A stretch of DNA of 5,620 nt from Acidimicrobiia bacterium. Lineage in GTDB: Bacteria; Actinomycetota; Acidimicrobiia; Acidimicrobiales; AC-14. A model generated the notes under the pieces. The model had not been told where the DNA came from. It saw only the letters and a program-made list of their open reading frames with translations, and ran no database searches. The stretch spans positions 1-5,620 of the forward strand of contig JAFASB010000125.1 in the NCBI GenBank assembly GCA_019244985.1, read 5' to 3'. Of the stretch, positions 1-5,620 are shown piece by piece (positions within the stretch are counted from its first letter, which is position 1; every line of letters begins with the position of its first letter). The translations under genes and the position numbers were made by a program.

Positions 1-670
1 CGGCGACCTTCTGGTCGTGGGTGACCATGAGGATCGCCTGGCCGCCGGCGTGCAGGCGCCGGAAGAGCTCGAGGACCTCGAGGCCGCCGGCCGAGTCGAG
101 AGCTCCGGTCGGCTCGTCGGCGAGGACGAGCGTCGGCTTGTTGGCGAGCGCGCGGGCGATGGCCAAGCGCTGACGCTGGCCACCCGACAGCACGCCCGGC
201 GCGTTCCGCGCCTTGTCGGCCAGCCCGAGGAGGTCGAGCAGGTCGCGGGCGCGCGTCTCCGCTTGGCGACGCGGCATTCCGGCGATGATCGCGGGCAGCG
301 TGACGTTCTCGAGCACGCTCATGCCCTCGAGCAGGTTGAAGAACTGGAAGACAATGCCGATGTGGCGGCGACGCATGCGCGCCAGTTCGTTCTCGTCCTT
401 GCCGACGAGGGACTCGCCCGCGACGCTGATCTCGCCGTCGGTCGGCGTGTCGAGCCCAGCGACCAAATTCAACAGCGTGGACTTGCCACAGCCGGACGGC
501 CCCATGACGGCGACGAACTCGCCGGGCTCCATGAGAAAGTCGACACCCCGCAGAGCGCGTACGGGCACACCTTCGGACTCGTAGGTCTTGCGCAGGCCGC
601 GCACGTCGAGCACGTTGCCGTCGGGCACCGTCGCGTCGATGACGGTGCTTGCGTTCTCTTCAAGACCCAT
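1..670 (-). CDS. ABC transporter ATP-binding protein, MacB/LolD type (partial, C-terminus beyond window)
   Basis: This is the ATPase subunit of an ABC transporter, which would hydrolyse ATP on the cytoplasmic face of the membrane to power a partner permease. The visible 223 residues hold every core motif in order: Walker A GPSGCGKST (57-65), Q-loop Gln109 in VFQFFNLL, signature LSGGQRQRL (161-169), Walker B with LVLADEPTGALDS (181-193) and H-loop His218 in VTHD. The DEPTGALDS wording and the ENVTLPAIIAG segment (121-131) match the MacB/LolD/FtsE-like group. Members of that group usually pair with an FtsX/MacB-type permease, so a permease gene would be expected past position 1; it cannot be seen here. 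Family members are about 225-250 residues, so only the last few residues should be missing. The ATG at 670-668 is chosen because GGAGGA lies 7 nt upstream. The gene follows the cyclase gene on the same strand after 34 nt, so cotranscription is plausible. The substrate is unknown. Confidence 0.93.
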   Translation of the reverse strand, partial: MGLEENASTVIDATVPDGNVLDVRGLRKTYESEGVPVRALRGVDFLMEPGEFVAVMGPSGCGKSTLLNLVAGLDTPTDGEISVAGESLVGKDENELARMRRRHIGIVFQFFNLLEGMSVLENVTLPAIIAGMPRRQAETRARDLLDLLGLADKARNAPGVLSGGQRQRLAIARALANKPTLVLADEPTGALDSAGGLEVLELFRRLHAGGQAILMVTHDQKVA

Positions 671-677
671 GACCGGT

Positions 678-683
678 TCCTCC
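678..683 (-). promoter_or_regulatory. Ribosome binding site of the ABC ATPase gene
   Basis: On the minus strand GGAGGA sits 7 nt before the ATG at 670-668, a near-consensus Shine-Dalgarno. It fixes the start of the ATPase and shows that it is translated independently of the cyclase gene, whose TAG stop is at 707-705. No promoter or terminator could be picked out in the 34 nt between the two genes. Confidence 0.75.
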
Positions 684-704
684 ACTGCAGTTGAAATCTG
701 AGAC

Positions 705-2036
705 CTACTGAGATGCCATCCCGGCCGCCTCGGCGGCGCCGATCCGGTAGGCGGCGACGGGCGTCTGCCGGCCCTTCACGAGCGCGGGCTCGAGGTGTTC
801 GGCCTCCGGCGGGTCGCTGAGGGCGTCGTACGTCGGTTCGCTGAGCACGATCTGTCCGGCGTCCGCCCATTGCTGCAGCCGCTGGGTGAGATTCACGGTA
901 TCGCCGACCATCGTGTACTCGAGACGCTCTTCCGAGCCGAGCAGTGCGCCCGCCACCTTCCCGGTCGAGAGCCCGATGCCCAGGTGGAAGGGGGGCAGGC
1001 CTTCGGTCTCCCACTTCTCGTTGACTTCGCGCTGGGCGGTCTGCATGGCAACCGCGGCCCGCAGGGCGCGGGCCGCGTGGTCGTCCTGGAGGACCGGAGC
1101 CCCGAACACCGCCATCACTGCATCGCCGACGAACTGCATGACGGTGCCCTCCTCGGCGAGGATGGCGTGGTTCATCTGGGCGCGGTGATCGTTGAGCTGG
1201 CGGGCAAGCGTTGAAGGGTCGGACGCCTCGGCGATCGTGGTGTAACCCCGAATGTCCGACATCAGCACGGTGACGACGAGCTCCGTCGTCTCGCCGAGCT
1301 TGCCGCCGCCCCGCTGGACCATCTCGGCCACGCCACCGGGCAGCAGCCGGCTGAGCGACTCCCCCTGCTCCTCACGCTCGACGATCGCCTGGTGCAGCAT
1401 GCGCAGACGGCGCAGCCCACTCGTCGTCCCCGCGCTCGCCTCCTTGGCCAGCTTGAGGAACAGCTCCTCGATGGCGTCGGACACGTCCGCGGGCGTCGTG
1501 TGCTGGGCGGCGGCGATCGCCTTGATCGTGCGCCCCTCGGCGATGAGACGGATGAGCTCTTCGTCGGCGTCGGTGACAGCGTCGGCTTCGGCAACGGGGT
1601 TGACGAGGGCCTCGACGATCTTGGGATCGAGCATCGATCCGCCGGTGGCGACGGCGCGCACGGCGCGGGCCAGCTGGTCACCCTCGGCGATGCGGTCCTT
1701 GAGCAGGTAGGCACGGCCCTCGGAGCCCTCGCTCAGCAGGGAGATGGCGTACTCCGGATCGTCGTACTGGCTGAGGATGACGACGCCCGTCCCGGGGTGG
1801 CGCTTGCGGAGCTCGTTGGCGGCGTCGATCCCCTCCCGCTGGAAATTGGGCGGCATGCGGATGTCGGTGACGATCACCTGAGGGGCCGCGGCCTCGGCAC
1901 CGGCGACCAATTCGTCGTAATCGCCCGCTACGCCGACGACCTCGAAATCGCTCTCGAGGTTCAGCAGAGCGCGCACCCCCTCACGCACGATGAGGTTGTC
2001 ATCGGCAAGAAAGACGGTGATGCGGCCGTCCAGCAC
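705..2036 (-). CDS. Response regulator with class III nucleotide cyclase domain (REC - LuxR-like HTH - cyclase)
   Basis: Predicted 443-residue cytoplasmic enzyme making cyclic AMP (or a related cNMP) under phosphorelay control. Residues about 5-120 are a NarL/LuxR-type receiver with acidic Asp12/Asp13, phosphoacceptor Asp58 in VTDIRMPP, Ser89 in ILSQYDD and Lys113 in LLKDR. Residues 154-196 align with a LuxR-type helix-turn-helix but the recognition helix is acidic. A helical stretch at about 205-245, including LSRLLPGGVAEMV, resembles the cyclase transducer element. The catalytic domain (about 252-430) has metal Asp261 (VLMSDIRGYT) and Asp305 (QFVGDAVMAVFG), and the transition-state pair Asn382/Arg386 (VNLTQRL). 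The substrate-specifying positions are Gln301 and Thr375 instead of Lys/Asp; Thr here is typical of class IIIb. The GTG at 2036-2034 is chosen because the receiver fold starts five residues later. It has no clear ribosome binding site, so an in-frame GTG at 2093-2091 or a leaderless start is possible. No cognate histidine kinase is in the window. It is divergent from the cNMP-binding gene. Confidence 0.9.
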   Translation of the reverse strand: MLDGRITVFLADDNLIVREGVRALLNLESDFEVVGVAGDYDELVAGAEAAAPQVIVTDIRMPPNFQREGIDAANELRKRHPGTGVVILSQYDDPEYAISLLSEGSEGRAYLLKDRIAEGDQLARAVRAVATGGSMLDPKIVEALVNPVAEADAVTDADEELIRLIAEGRTIKAIAAAQHTTPADVSDAIEELFLKLAKEASAGTTSGLRRLRMLHQAIVEREEQGESLSRLLPGGVAEMVQRGGGKLGETTELVVTVLMSDIRGYTTIAEASDPSTLARQLNDHRAQMNHAILAEEGTVMQFVGDAVMAVFGAPVLQDDHAARALRAAVAMQTAQREVNEKWETEGLPPFHLGIGLSTGKVAGALLGSEERLEYTMVGDTVNLTQRLQQWADAGQIVLSEPTYDALSDPPEAEHLEPALVKGRQTPVAAYRIGAAEAAGMASQ

Positions 2037-2076
2037 CCGCCCATTTGGCCTCGCGCGGCCGGAAGATGCAAGGGAG

Positions 2077-2151
2077 GCAGCCCCCCGGGTCACGGGGGTG
2101 GCACCCCCCACCGGAGATTGCCGGGTGACCCCCTTGGAGGCCCCGGGCTGC
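2077..2151. repeat. Nested inverted repeats able to form a branched (three-way junction) structure
   Basis: Three pairs of inverted arms and a fourth short one are nested. The outer pair is GCAGCCC (2077-2083) with GGGCTGC (2145-2151). The middle pair is GGGTCAC (2087-2093) with GTGACCC (2125-2131). Directly inside the middle left arm is GGGGGTG-g-CACCCCC (2094-2108). After 2 nt comes CCGG-agattg-CCGG (2111-2124), which abuts the middle right arm. Drawn as a fold this is a compact three-way junction on an outer stem. The right middle arm lies in GGGTGACCC (2123-2131), itself a palindrome around a central G, ending 2 nt before the predicted -35. It could be an operator, a structured leader of the cyclase mRNA, or a dispersed palindromic repeat. 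High GC makes chance pairing easier, and no T-tract supports a terminator. Confidence 0.5.
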
Positions 2152-2162
2152 GTGCGTAGGGT
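2134..2162 (+). promoter_or_regulatory. Predicted promoter of the cNMP-binding/MBL/oxidoreductase operon
   Basis: A -35 like TTGGAG (2134-2139) is followed after exactly 17 nt by a -10 like TAGGGT (2157-2162), a form common for actinobacterial housekeeping sigma factors. Transcription would begin near 2169, leaving a leader of roughly 33 nt before the ATG at 2202. The inverted repeats end just upstream of the -35, and the outer right arm (2145-2151) lies in the spacer, so a protein bound there could block or assist RNA polymerase. This is a pattern match only. Confidence 0.5.
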
Positions 2163-2187
2163 CAGAGCCAGCGGGAACGGCCCCGCC

Positions 2188-2195
2188 GGAGGAGG
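2188..2195 (+). promoter_or_regulatory. Ribosome binding site of the cNMP-binding protein gene
   Basis: GGAGGAGG lies 6 nt upstream of the ATG at 2202. It is the strongest Shine-Dalgarno in the rightward unit and fixes the start of its first gene. Confidence 0.8.
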
Positions 2196-2201
2196 CACCC
2201 C

Positions 2202-3209
2202 ATGCGCATCGAGTCGTCCATCACCTCGGTCTCCTGGATCCCGTCGGAAGCCATCAAGGGGATGACCAAGATGCCGTTCGAGGTGGGTGGCGTCGCCCAT
2301 TACGACAGGCCCCTGCCCGACGTCATCGACGTCAACGACCTCGAGAAGATGCGCGACAACGACCAGTTCCGGTTCGCCAACCACCTGCGCGCGTGGATCC
2401 GGGTCGAGGACGGCCGCATCATCGACCACGGGCAGTCCGGGGGCACGGTCCTCAACTGCACGCACATGAAGCTCGGCCCCAAGGAGATCGTCTTCCAGGC
2501 CACGGCCTTCCCGGAGATCCGGCCCAAGCCCAAGGTGACGAAGACGTCGGCGACATTCGTGCAGACCTGCGGCGGCCGGCCGGGGATGCCTGCGCCCCGA
2601 CGCGTCAAGCGCAAGCCCTACATCCAGCTCCGCCCCCCGACCGTGTGGACCACGCTCAAGCTCACGCTGCACGCCGACGGGCGCGTCGAGCAGGAGATGA
2701 CCGGCGCCACGCCGTTCCCCCGCCACTGGGTCTACGACGGCGAGGGCAAGCTGATCGCCAAGTCGGGGATGATCGACTTCAAGGAGTGGTGGACCAAGGT
2801 CTTCGGCAAGAAGCACACGCCGTGGGGCAACGAAGACTCCCAGGCGTTCGTCACCACGGTCGAGACCGCGCTCGAGCGACAGCTCAGCGGCACGATCATG
2901 CGCGGCGGCAAGAAGCCCAAGATCCGCAAGATCAAGGAGGGCGGAACGCTCGTGGAGCAGGGGGAGAAGGGCGAGGAGCTCTTCCTGCTCCTCGACGGTG
3001 TGCTGGCGGCCGAGTTGAACGGCGAGAAGGTCAACGAGCTCGGCCCCGGTGCGATCCTCGGCGAGCGCGCCATCCTCGAGGGCGGCACCCGCACGCTGAC
3101 GCTGCGGGCTCTGACGCCGGTGAAGGTGGCCGTCGCGCCCGCCGACCAGGTCGACAAGAAGGCGCTCACCGAGGTGGCCGTGGGTCACCGGAAGGAAGAG
3201 AATCGGTAG
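2202..3209 (+). CDS. Cyclic nucleotide-binding domain protein with uncharacterised N-terminal domain
   Basis: This 335-residue protein is a likely cyclic-nucleotide receptor. Residues about 238-318 form a cNMP-binding beta-barrel. The phosphate-binding cassette reads GERAIL (287-292) then TRTLTLRA (296-303), with Glu288 and Arg297 nine residues apart as in the PKA-type cassette (Glu for the ribose, Arg for the phosphate). Only about 20 residues follow the barrel, so the usual C-terminal lid helix is short. There is no helix-turn-helix, so it is not a Crp-type transcription factor. Residues 1-235 are an unnamed domain rich in aromatic and proline motifs such as PFPRHWVYD (171-179) and HTPWGNEDS (205-213). 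I believe similar proteins occur in other actinobacteria but know no function. No signal peptide or membrane segment is seen. It is first in the rightward unit, divergent from the cyclase, whose product is the obvious candidate ligand. The MBL hydrolase gene follows after 10 nt. Confidence 0.85.
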   Translation: MRIESSITSVSWIPSEAIKGMTKMPFEVGGVAHYDRPLPDVIDVNDLEKMRDNDQFRFANHLRAWIRVEDGRIIDHGQSGGTVLNCTHMKLGPKEIVFQATAFPEIRPKPKVTKTSATFVQTCGGRPGMPAPRRVKRKPYIQLRPPTVWTTLKLTLHADGRVEQEMTGATPFPRHWVYDGEGKLIAKSGMIDFKEWWTKVFGKKHTPWGNEDSQAFVTTVETALERQLSGTIMRGGKKPKIRKIKEGGTLVEQGEKGEELFLLLDGVLAAELNGEKVNELGPGAILGERAILEGGTRTLTLRALTPVKVAVAPADQVDKKALTEVAVGHRKEENR

Positions 3210-3219
3210 GGTCGCCTGA

Positions 3220-4056
3220 GTGAGGCTTCTGGTCTGCGGCGTTCGTGGATCGACGCCGGCGCCGGGACCGGACTTCATCCGGTACGGGGGCAACACATCC
3301 TGCATCGCCGTCCTCGCTGATCACGACGAGCGACCGCGCCTCGTGCTCGATGCCGGCACGGGGCTGGGGCAGTTGTCGAAGGCGTTCGCCGGCGAGGCGT
3401 TCGTCGGCACGATCCTGTTGGGCCACCTGCACTGGGACCACACCCACGGGCTGCCGTTCTTTCCGGCCGGGTTCCACCCCGACGCCAAGGTCACGCTCTT
3501 CCTGCCCGAGCAGGGCGAGGACGCCGAAGAGCTGTTGGGTCGCGCATTCTCGCCGCCCCACTTCCCGATCTGGCCCCGCCAGCTCGGTGACGGGTGGTCC
3601 TTCGAGAACCTCAAGGAGGGCGATCACGAGCTCGAGGGCTTTCACGTCCTGGCGCGGGAGATCCCCCACAAGGGCGGCCGCACGTTCGGCTACCGGGTCA
3701 GCGACGGCCGGTCGTCGTTCGCCTACCTCTCCGACCACAGCCCGGTGGCCTATGGCCCGGGTCCCGACGGCTTCGGGCCCTACCACGAGGCGGCGGTGGC
3801 GCTGGCCAGCGACGTCGACGTGTTGATCCACGACGCCCAGCACACCGCCCCGGAGTTCGCGTCGAAGTCGTTCATGGGGCACTCGGCCGTCGAGTACCCC
3901 GTCGGCCTGGCGCAACTGGCCGGAGCGCGGAAGGTTCTCCTGTTCCACCACGATCCCCCGCGTACCGACGACGAGGTCGACGCCATCGTCGCAGGCTTCC
4001 GCGACAACCCGATCGCCGTGGAAGCGGCCAAAGAAGGCGTCGTCATCCAGCTGTGA
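3220..4056 (+). CDS. MBL-fold metallo-hydrolase (possible cyclic nucleotide phosphodiesterase)
   Basis: This 278-residue soluble enzyme has the metallo-beta-lactamase fold, in the RNase Z/phosphodiesterase-like branch. The N-terminus GVRGSTPAPGP (7-17) with YGGNTSC (22-28) and LDAGTG (43-48) is typical of that branch. The metal-binding core is HLHWDH (69-74), with further probable ligands His150 (IPHKGG), Asp172 (YLSDHSP) and His243/His244 (LFHHDPP); HDAQHT (204-209) and GHS (220-222) are also conserved-looking. It should hydrolyse a phosphoester or similar bond using two metal ions. The fold includes RNases, lactonases and the class II cNMP phosphodiesterases. Its place directly behind a cNMP-binding protein suggests, but does not prove, that it degrades a cyclic nucleotide. 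It starts with GTG at 3220, 10 nt after the previous stop; GGTAGGG (3205-3211) overlapping that stop may serve as ribosome binding site, implying translational coupling. All ligands appear intact. Confidence 0.88.
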   Translation: MRLLVCGVRGSTPAPGPDFIRYGGNTSCIAVLADHDERPRLVLDAGTGLGQLSKAFAGEAFVGTILLGHLHWDHTHGLPFFPAGFHPDAKVTLFLPEQGEDAEELLGRAFSPPHFPIWPRQLGDGWSFENLKEGDHELEGFHVLAREIPHKGGRTFGYRVSDGRSSFAYLSDHSPVAYGPGPDGFGPYHEAAVALASDVDVLIHDAQHTAPEFASKSFMGHSAVEYPVGLAQLAGARKVLLFHHDPPRTDDEVDAIVAGFRDNPIAVEAAKEGVVIQL

Positions 4057-4071
4057 GCGTCGATCAGCATC

Positions 4072-5619
4072 ATGAGTGATAGAGCGGACGCCGTCGTCAT
4101 CGGCTCGGGGCCGAACGGCCTTGTCGCCGCCGCCATGCTGGCGCGCGCGGGCTGGTCGGTCACGGTCCTGGAGCGCAACGAGGTGGCCGGCGGGGCGGTC
4201 GCCAGCGCGGCGCTGACCGAGCCCGGTTACATCCACGACCCCTTCTCGGCGTTCTACGGGCTCCTGCACTTCTCGCCGGTCTTCCGAGAGCTGGAGCTCT
4301 ACCGCCGCGTCCGCTGGGCGCCGTTCGAGCTTCCCGCGGGCGCCATGGTCGCACCCGGCCGCAGCGCGGCAGTCCGCGCCGACCCGGCCCTGACATCCGC
4401 GGCGCTCGCCGCCATCAAGGGCGAGGACGGCCCGGCGTGGACCGAGCTGTATGGCTGGTGGACCAAGGTCGGCCGCCGATTCCTCAACGTGATCCTCAAC
4501 CCGGTCGGGGCGGTCGGCCCCACATTGCGGTTCGTCGGCGCCGCCGGAGTGCGGGGGACGATCGACACCACCCGCATGTCCCTCGCATCCGCCTCCGTCA
4601 TCGCTCGCGAGCGCTTCACGTCCGAAGAGGCGCGTGTGCTGTTCGCGGCGGGCATCAGCCACAGCGATGTCAACGTCAACGATGCGGCCAGCACGCCCGG
4701 CGCGATGGCCCTCGCCATGGTTGCCCAGAGCCACAACATGCCGGTCCCGGTCGGCGGCGCCGGACGGCTGGCCGAGGCGCTGGTCTCGGCGGTGACCGAT
4801 GCGGGCGGTCGAGTGCTGACCGGGCAGGAGGTGACGCGTGTGGTCGTCGAAGGCAAGCGCGCCGTCGGCGTCGAGACTGCGGCGGGACTGTCCGTGCGCG
4901 CCACGCGGGCCGTGTTGGCCGACGCCGGGCCGCCGCGCCTGTTCCTCGGCCTGGTCGGCGCCGAGCACCTGCCGGCGTCGTTCCTGGCCGGCATCCGCCG
5001 CTTCCGCTACGGCAGCGGGATCTTCAAGGTCGACCTGGCCCTCGACGGCCCGGCGGGGTGGGACGGCGAGGATCTCGATCGGTGCGGCGTGATCCACGTC
5101 CTCGGTGATCTCGACAACATGGCGCGCACGTCGACCCAGGTCGCCACCGGCGAGCTGCCCGACGCCCCGATGCTCGTCGTCGGGCAGCCGACGGTCACCG
5201 ACCCAAGCCGGGCACCCGACGGCGGTCACGTGATCTGGCTGGAGACGCACGTGCCGCCGCGGCCCAAGGAGGGCGCGTGGCCGCAGGTCCGCGACCAGTA
5301 CCTCGAGCGCGTGCTCGACCGCCTCGACCAGCACGCGCCGGGCGTGCGTAGTCGGATCGTCGGTCAGGCCGTGCACACCCCCCAGGACCTGGAGGCGGCC
5401 AACCCCAACCTGGTCGACGGCGACCTCGGCGGGGGTTCCAATGCGCTCGACCAGCAATTGGTGTTCCGCCCGGTCCCCGGGTGGTTCCGGTACTCGACGC
5501 CGGTCCGCGGCCTCTACCTCTGCTCGGCGTCCACCCACCCGGGCGGCGGCGTCCACGGCATGGTCGGCCGCAACTGCGCCAAGCACGTCCTGCGGGACGC
5601 CCTCGTCCGCCGCGTCTGA
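4072..5619 (+). CDS. FAD-dependent oxidoreductase, phytoene desaturase/PYROXD2-like
   Basis: This is a complete 515-residue flavoprotein of the carotenoid desaturase-like superfamily (COG1233 type), close in layout to PYROXD2. The N-terminal Rossmann dinucleotide-binding segment is VVIGSGPNGLVAA (8-20), with Glu34 at the end of the second strand to hold the FAD ribose and AGGAVAS (39-45) after it. The C-terminus has the family's second FAD-binding motif, LYLCSASTHPGGGVHG (481-496), followed by GRNCAKHVL. These features show FAD binding. The substrate cannot be read from sequence; carotenoid desaturation is unproven because no other carotenoid gene is nearby. No membrane segment is obvious. 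The ATG at 4072 lies 15 nt after the hydrolase stop with no strong Shine-Dalgarno, so translation may depend on coupling to the upstream gene. The TGA at 5617-5619 ends it one base before the window edge. Its link to the cyclic-nucleotide genes is positional only. Confidence 0.9.
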   Translation: MSDRADAVVIGSGPNGLVAAAMLARAGWSVTVLERNEVAGGAVASAALTEPGYIHDPFSAFYGLLHFSPVFRELELYRRVRWAPFELPAGAMVAPGRSAAVRADPALTSAALAAIKGEDGPAWTELYGWWTKVGRRFLNVILNPVGAVGPTLRFVGAAGVRGTIDTTRMSLASASVIARERFTSEEARVLFAAGISHSDVNVNDAASTPGAMALAMVAQSHNMPVPVGGAGRLAEALVSAVTDAGGRVLTGQEVTRVVVEGKRAVGVETAAGLSVRATRAVLADAGPPRLFLGLVGAEHLPASFLAGIRRFRYGSGIFKVDLALDGPAGWDGEDLDRCGVIHVLGDLDNMARTSTQVATGELPDAPMLVVGQPTVTDPSRAPDGGHVIWLETHVPPRPKEGAWPQVRDQYLERVLDRLDQHAPGVRSRIVGQAVHTPQDLEAANPNLVDGDLGGGSNALDQQLVFRPVPGWFRYSTPVRGLYLCSASTHPGGGVHGMVGRNCAKHVLRDALVRRV

Positions 5620-5620
5620 A

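Larger units (their letters stand above)
2037..2201. other. Divergent intergenic region between cyclase and cNMP-binding protein genes
   Basis: These 165 nt separate two diverging genes and must hold the control signals for both. On the plus strand a promoter and ribosome binding site can be recognised. Upstream of and partly overlapping the promoter lies a block of nested inverted repeats at 2077-2151. For the minus-strand cyclase gene no convincing promoter is seen. The best guess is TTGCAT, 17 nt, CCAAAT ending just upstream of the GTG, which would give a leaderless mRNA, and it is weak. Confidence 0.7.

Noticed and set aside
17..694. Plus-strand open frame of 225 codons
   Set aside because: It is the antisense shadow of the ABC ATPase, which carries all five ABC motifs on the minus strand.
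469..1014. Minus-strand open frame bridging the cyclase end and the ATPase start
   Set aside because: It is out of frame with both real genes and has an Arg/Pro-rich composition typical of a shifted frame.
2094..2108. Rho-independent terminator from the GGGGGTG/CACCCCC hairpin
   Set aside because: There is no T-rich tract on either side and the element lies between diverging genes, where no transcript needs to end.
2087..2131. Crp/cAMP-receptor box made of TCAC and GTGA arms
   Set aside because: Crp sites read TGTGA then TCACA with 6 nt between; here the arms are in the opposite order and 31 nt apart, and no Crp-like protein is encoded in the window.
2393..3223. Second plus-strand frame inside the cNMP-binding gene
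   Set aside because: Translation is extremely Arg/Gly/Ala-rich with no motif, while the other frame has a clear phosphate-binding cassette and a strong ribosome binding site.
2037..3305. Extension of the minus-strand cyclase frame to 3305, giving an 866-residue protein
   Set aside because: The extra 423 residues run antisense through the cNMP-binding gene and are low-complexity Arg/Gly/Leu/Asp-rich with no domain; the receiver fold begins at about 2020.
3166..5586. Long minus-strand open frame of 806 codons
   Set aside because: It is antisense to the MBL hydrolase and the oxidoreductase, both with clear motifs, and its translation is Arg/Asp/Gly/Val-rich without recognisable domains, as expected for the mirror of GC-rich genes.

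Overview
The window is GC-rich, with coding sequence on both strands, GTG starts and dense antisense open frames. An actinobacterium is the best fit, possibly an environmental lineage such as Acidimicrobiia, because of the base composition, a TAGGGT-type -10 box and a REC domain of the actinobacterial NarL/LuxR kind. The lineage is an inference. No RNA gene, CRISPR array or insertion sequence is visible.

The layout is two divergent transcription units around a 165-bp intergenic region (2037-2201). Leftward (minus strand) runs a 443-residue response regulator/class III nucleotide cyclase (705-2036). It is followed 34 nt later by an ABC transporter ATPase of the MacB/LolD type (670 to the window edge, C-terminus cut off). 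Rightward (plus strand) run three closely spaced genes with gaps of 10 and 15 nt. They are a 335-residue protein with a C-terminal cyclic-nucleotide-binding domain and an unrecognised N-terminal domain (2202-3209), an MBL-fold metallo-hydrolase (3220-4056), and a phytoene-desaturase-like (PYROXD2-like) FAD oxidoreductase (4072-5619).

The central interest is that a cyclic-nucleotide synthase, a cyclic-nucleotide receptor that is not a transcription factor, and a metallo-hydrolase of a fold that includes cNMP phosphodiesterases share one divergent locus. This could be a self-contained make/sense/destroy second-messenger module acting on the oxidoreductase or the ABC transporter. The hydrolase's role in this is inference. 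The cyclase keeps its metal and transition-state residues, but has Gln and Thr at the two purine-specifying positions. It also carries a LuxR-like helix-turn-helix whose recognition helix has lost its basic residues.

The divergent region contains a good plus-strand promoter (TTGGAG, 17 nt, TAGGGT). Just upstream and partly overlapping it is a nested set of inverted repeats (2077-2151) that can be drawn as a three-way junction closed by an outer stem.
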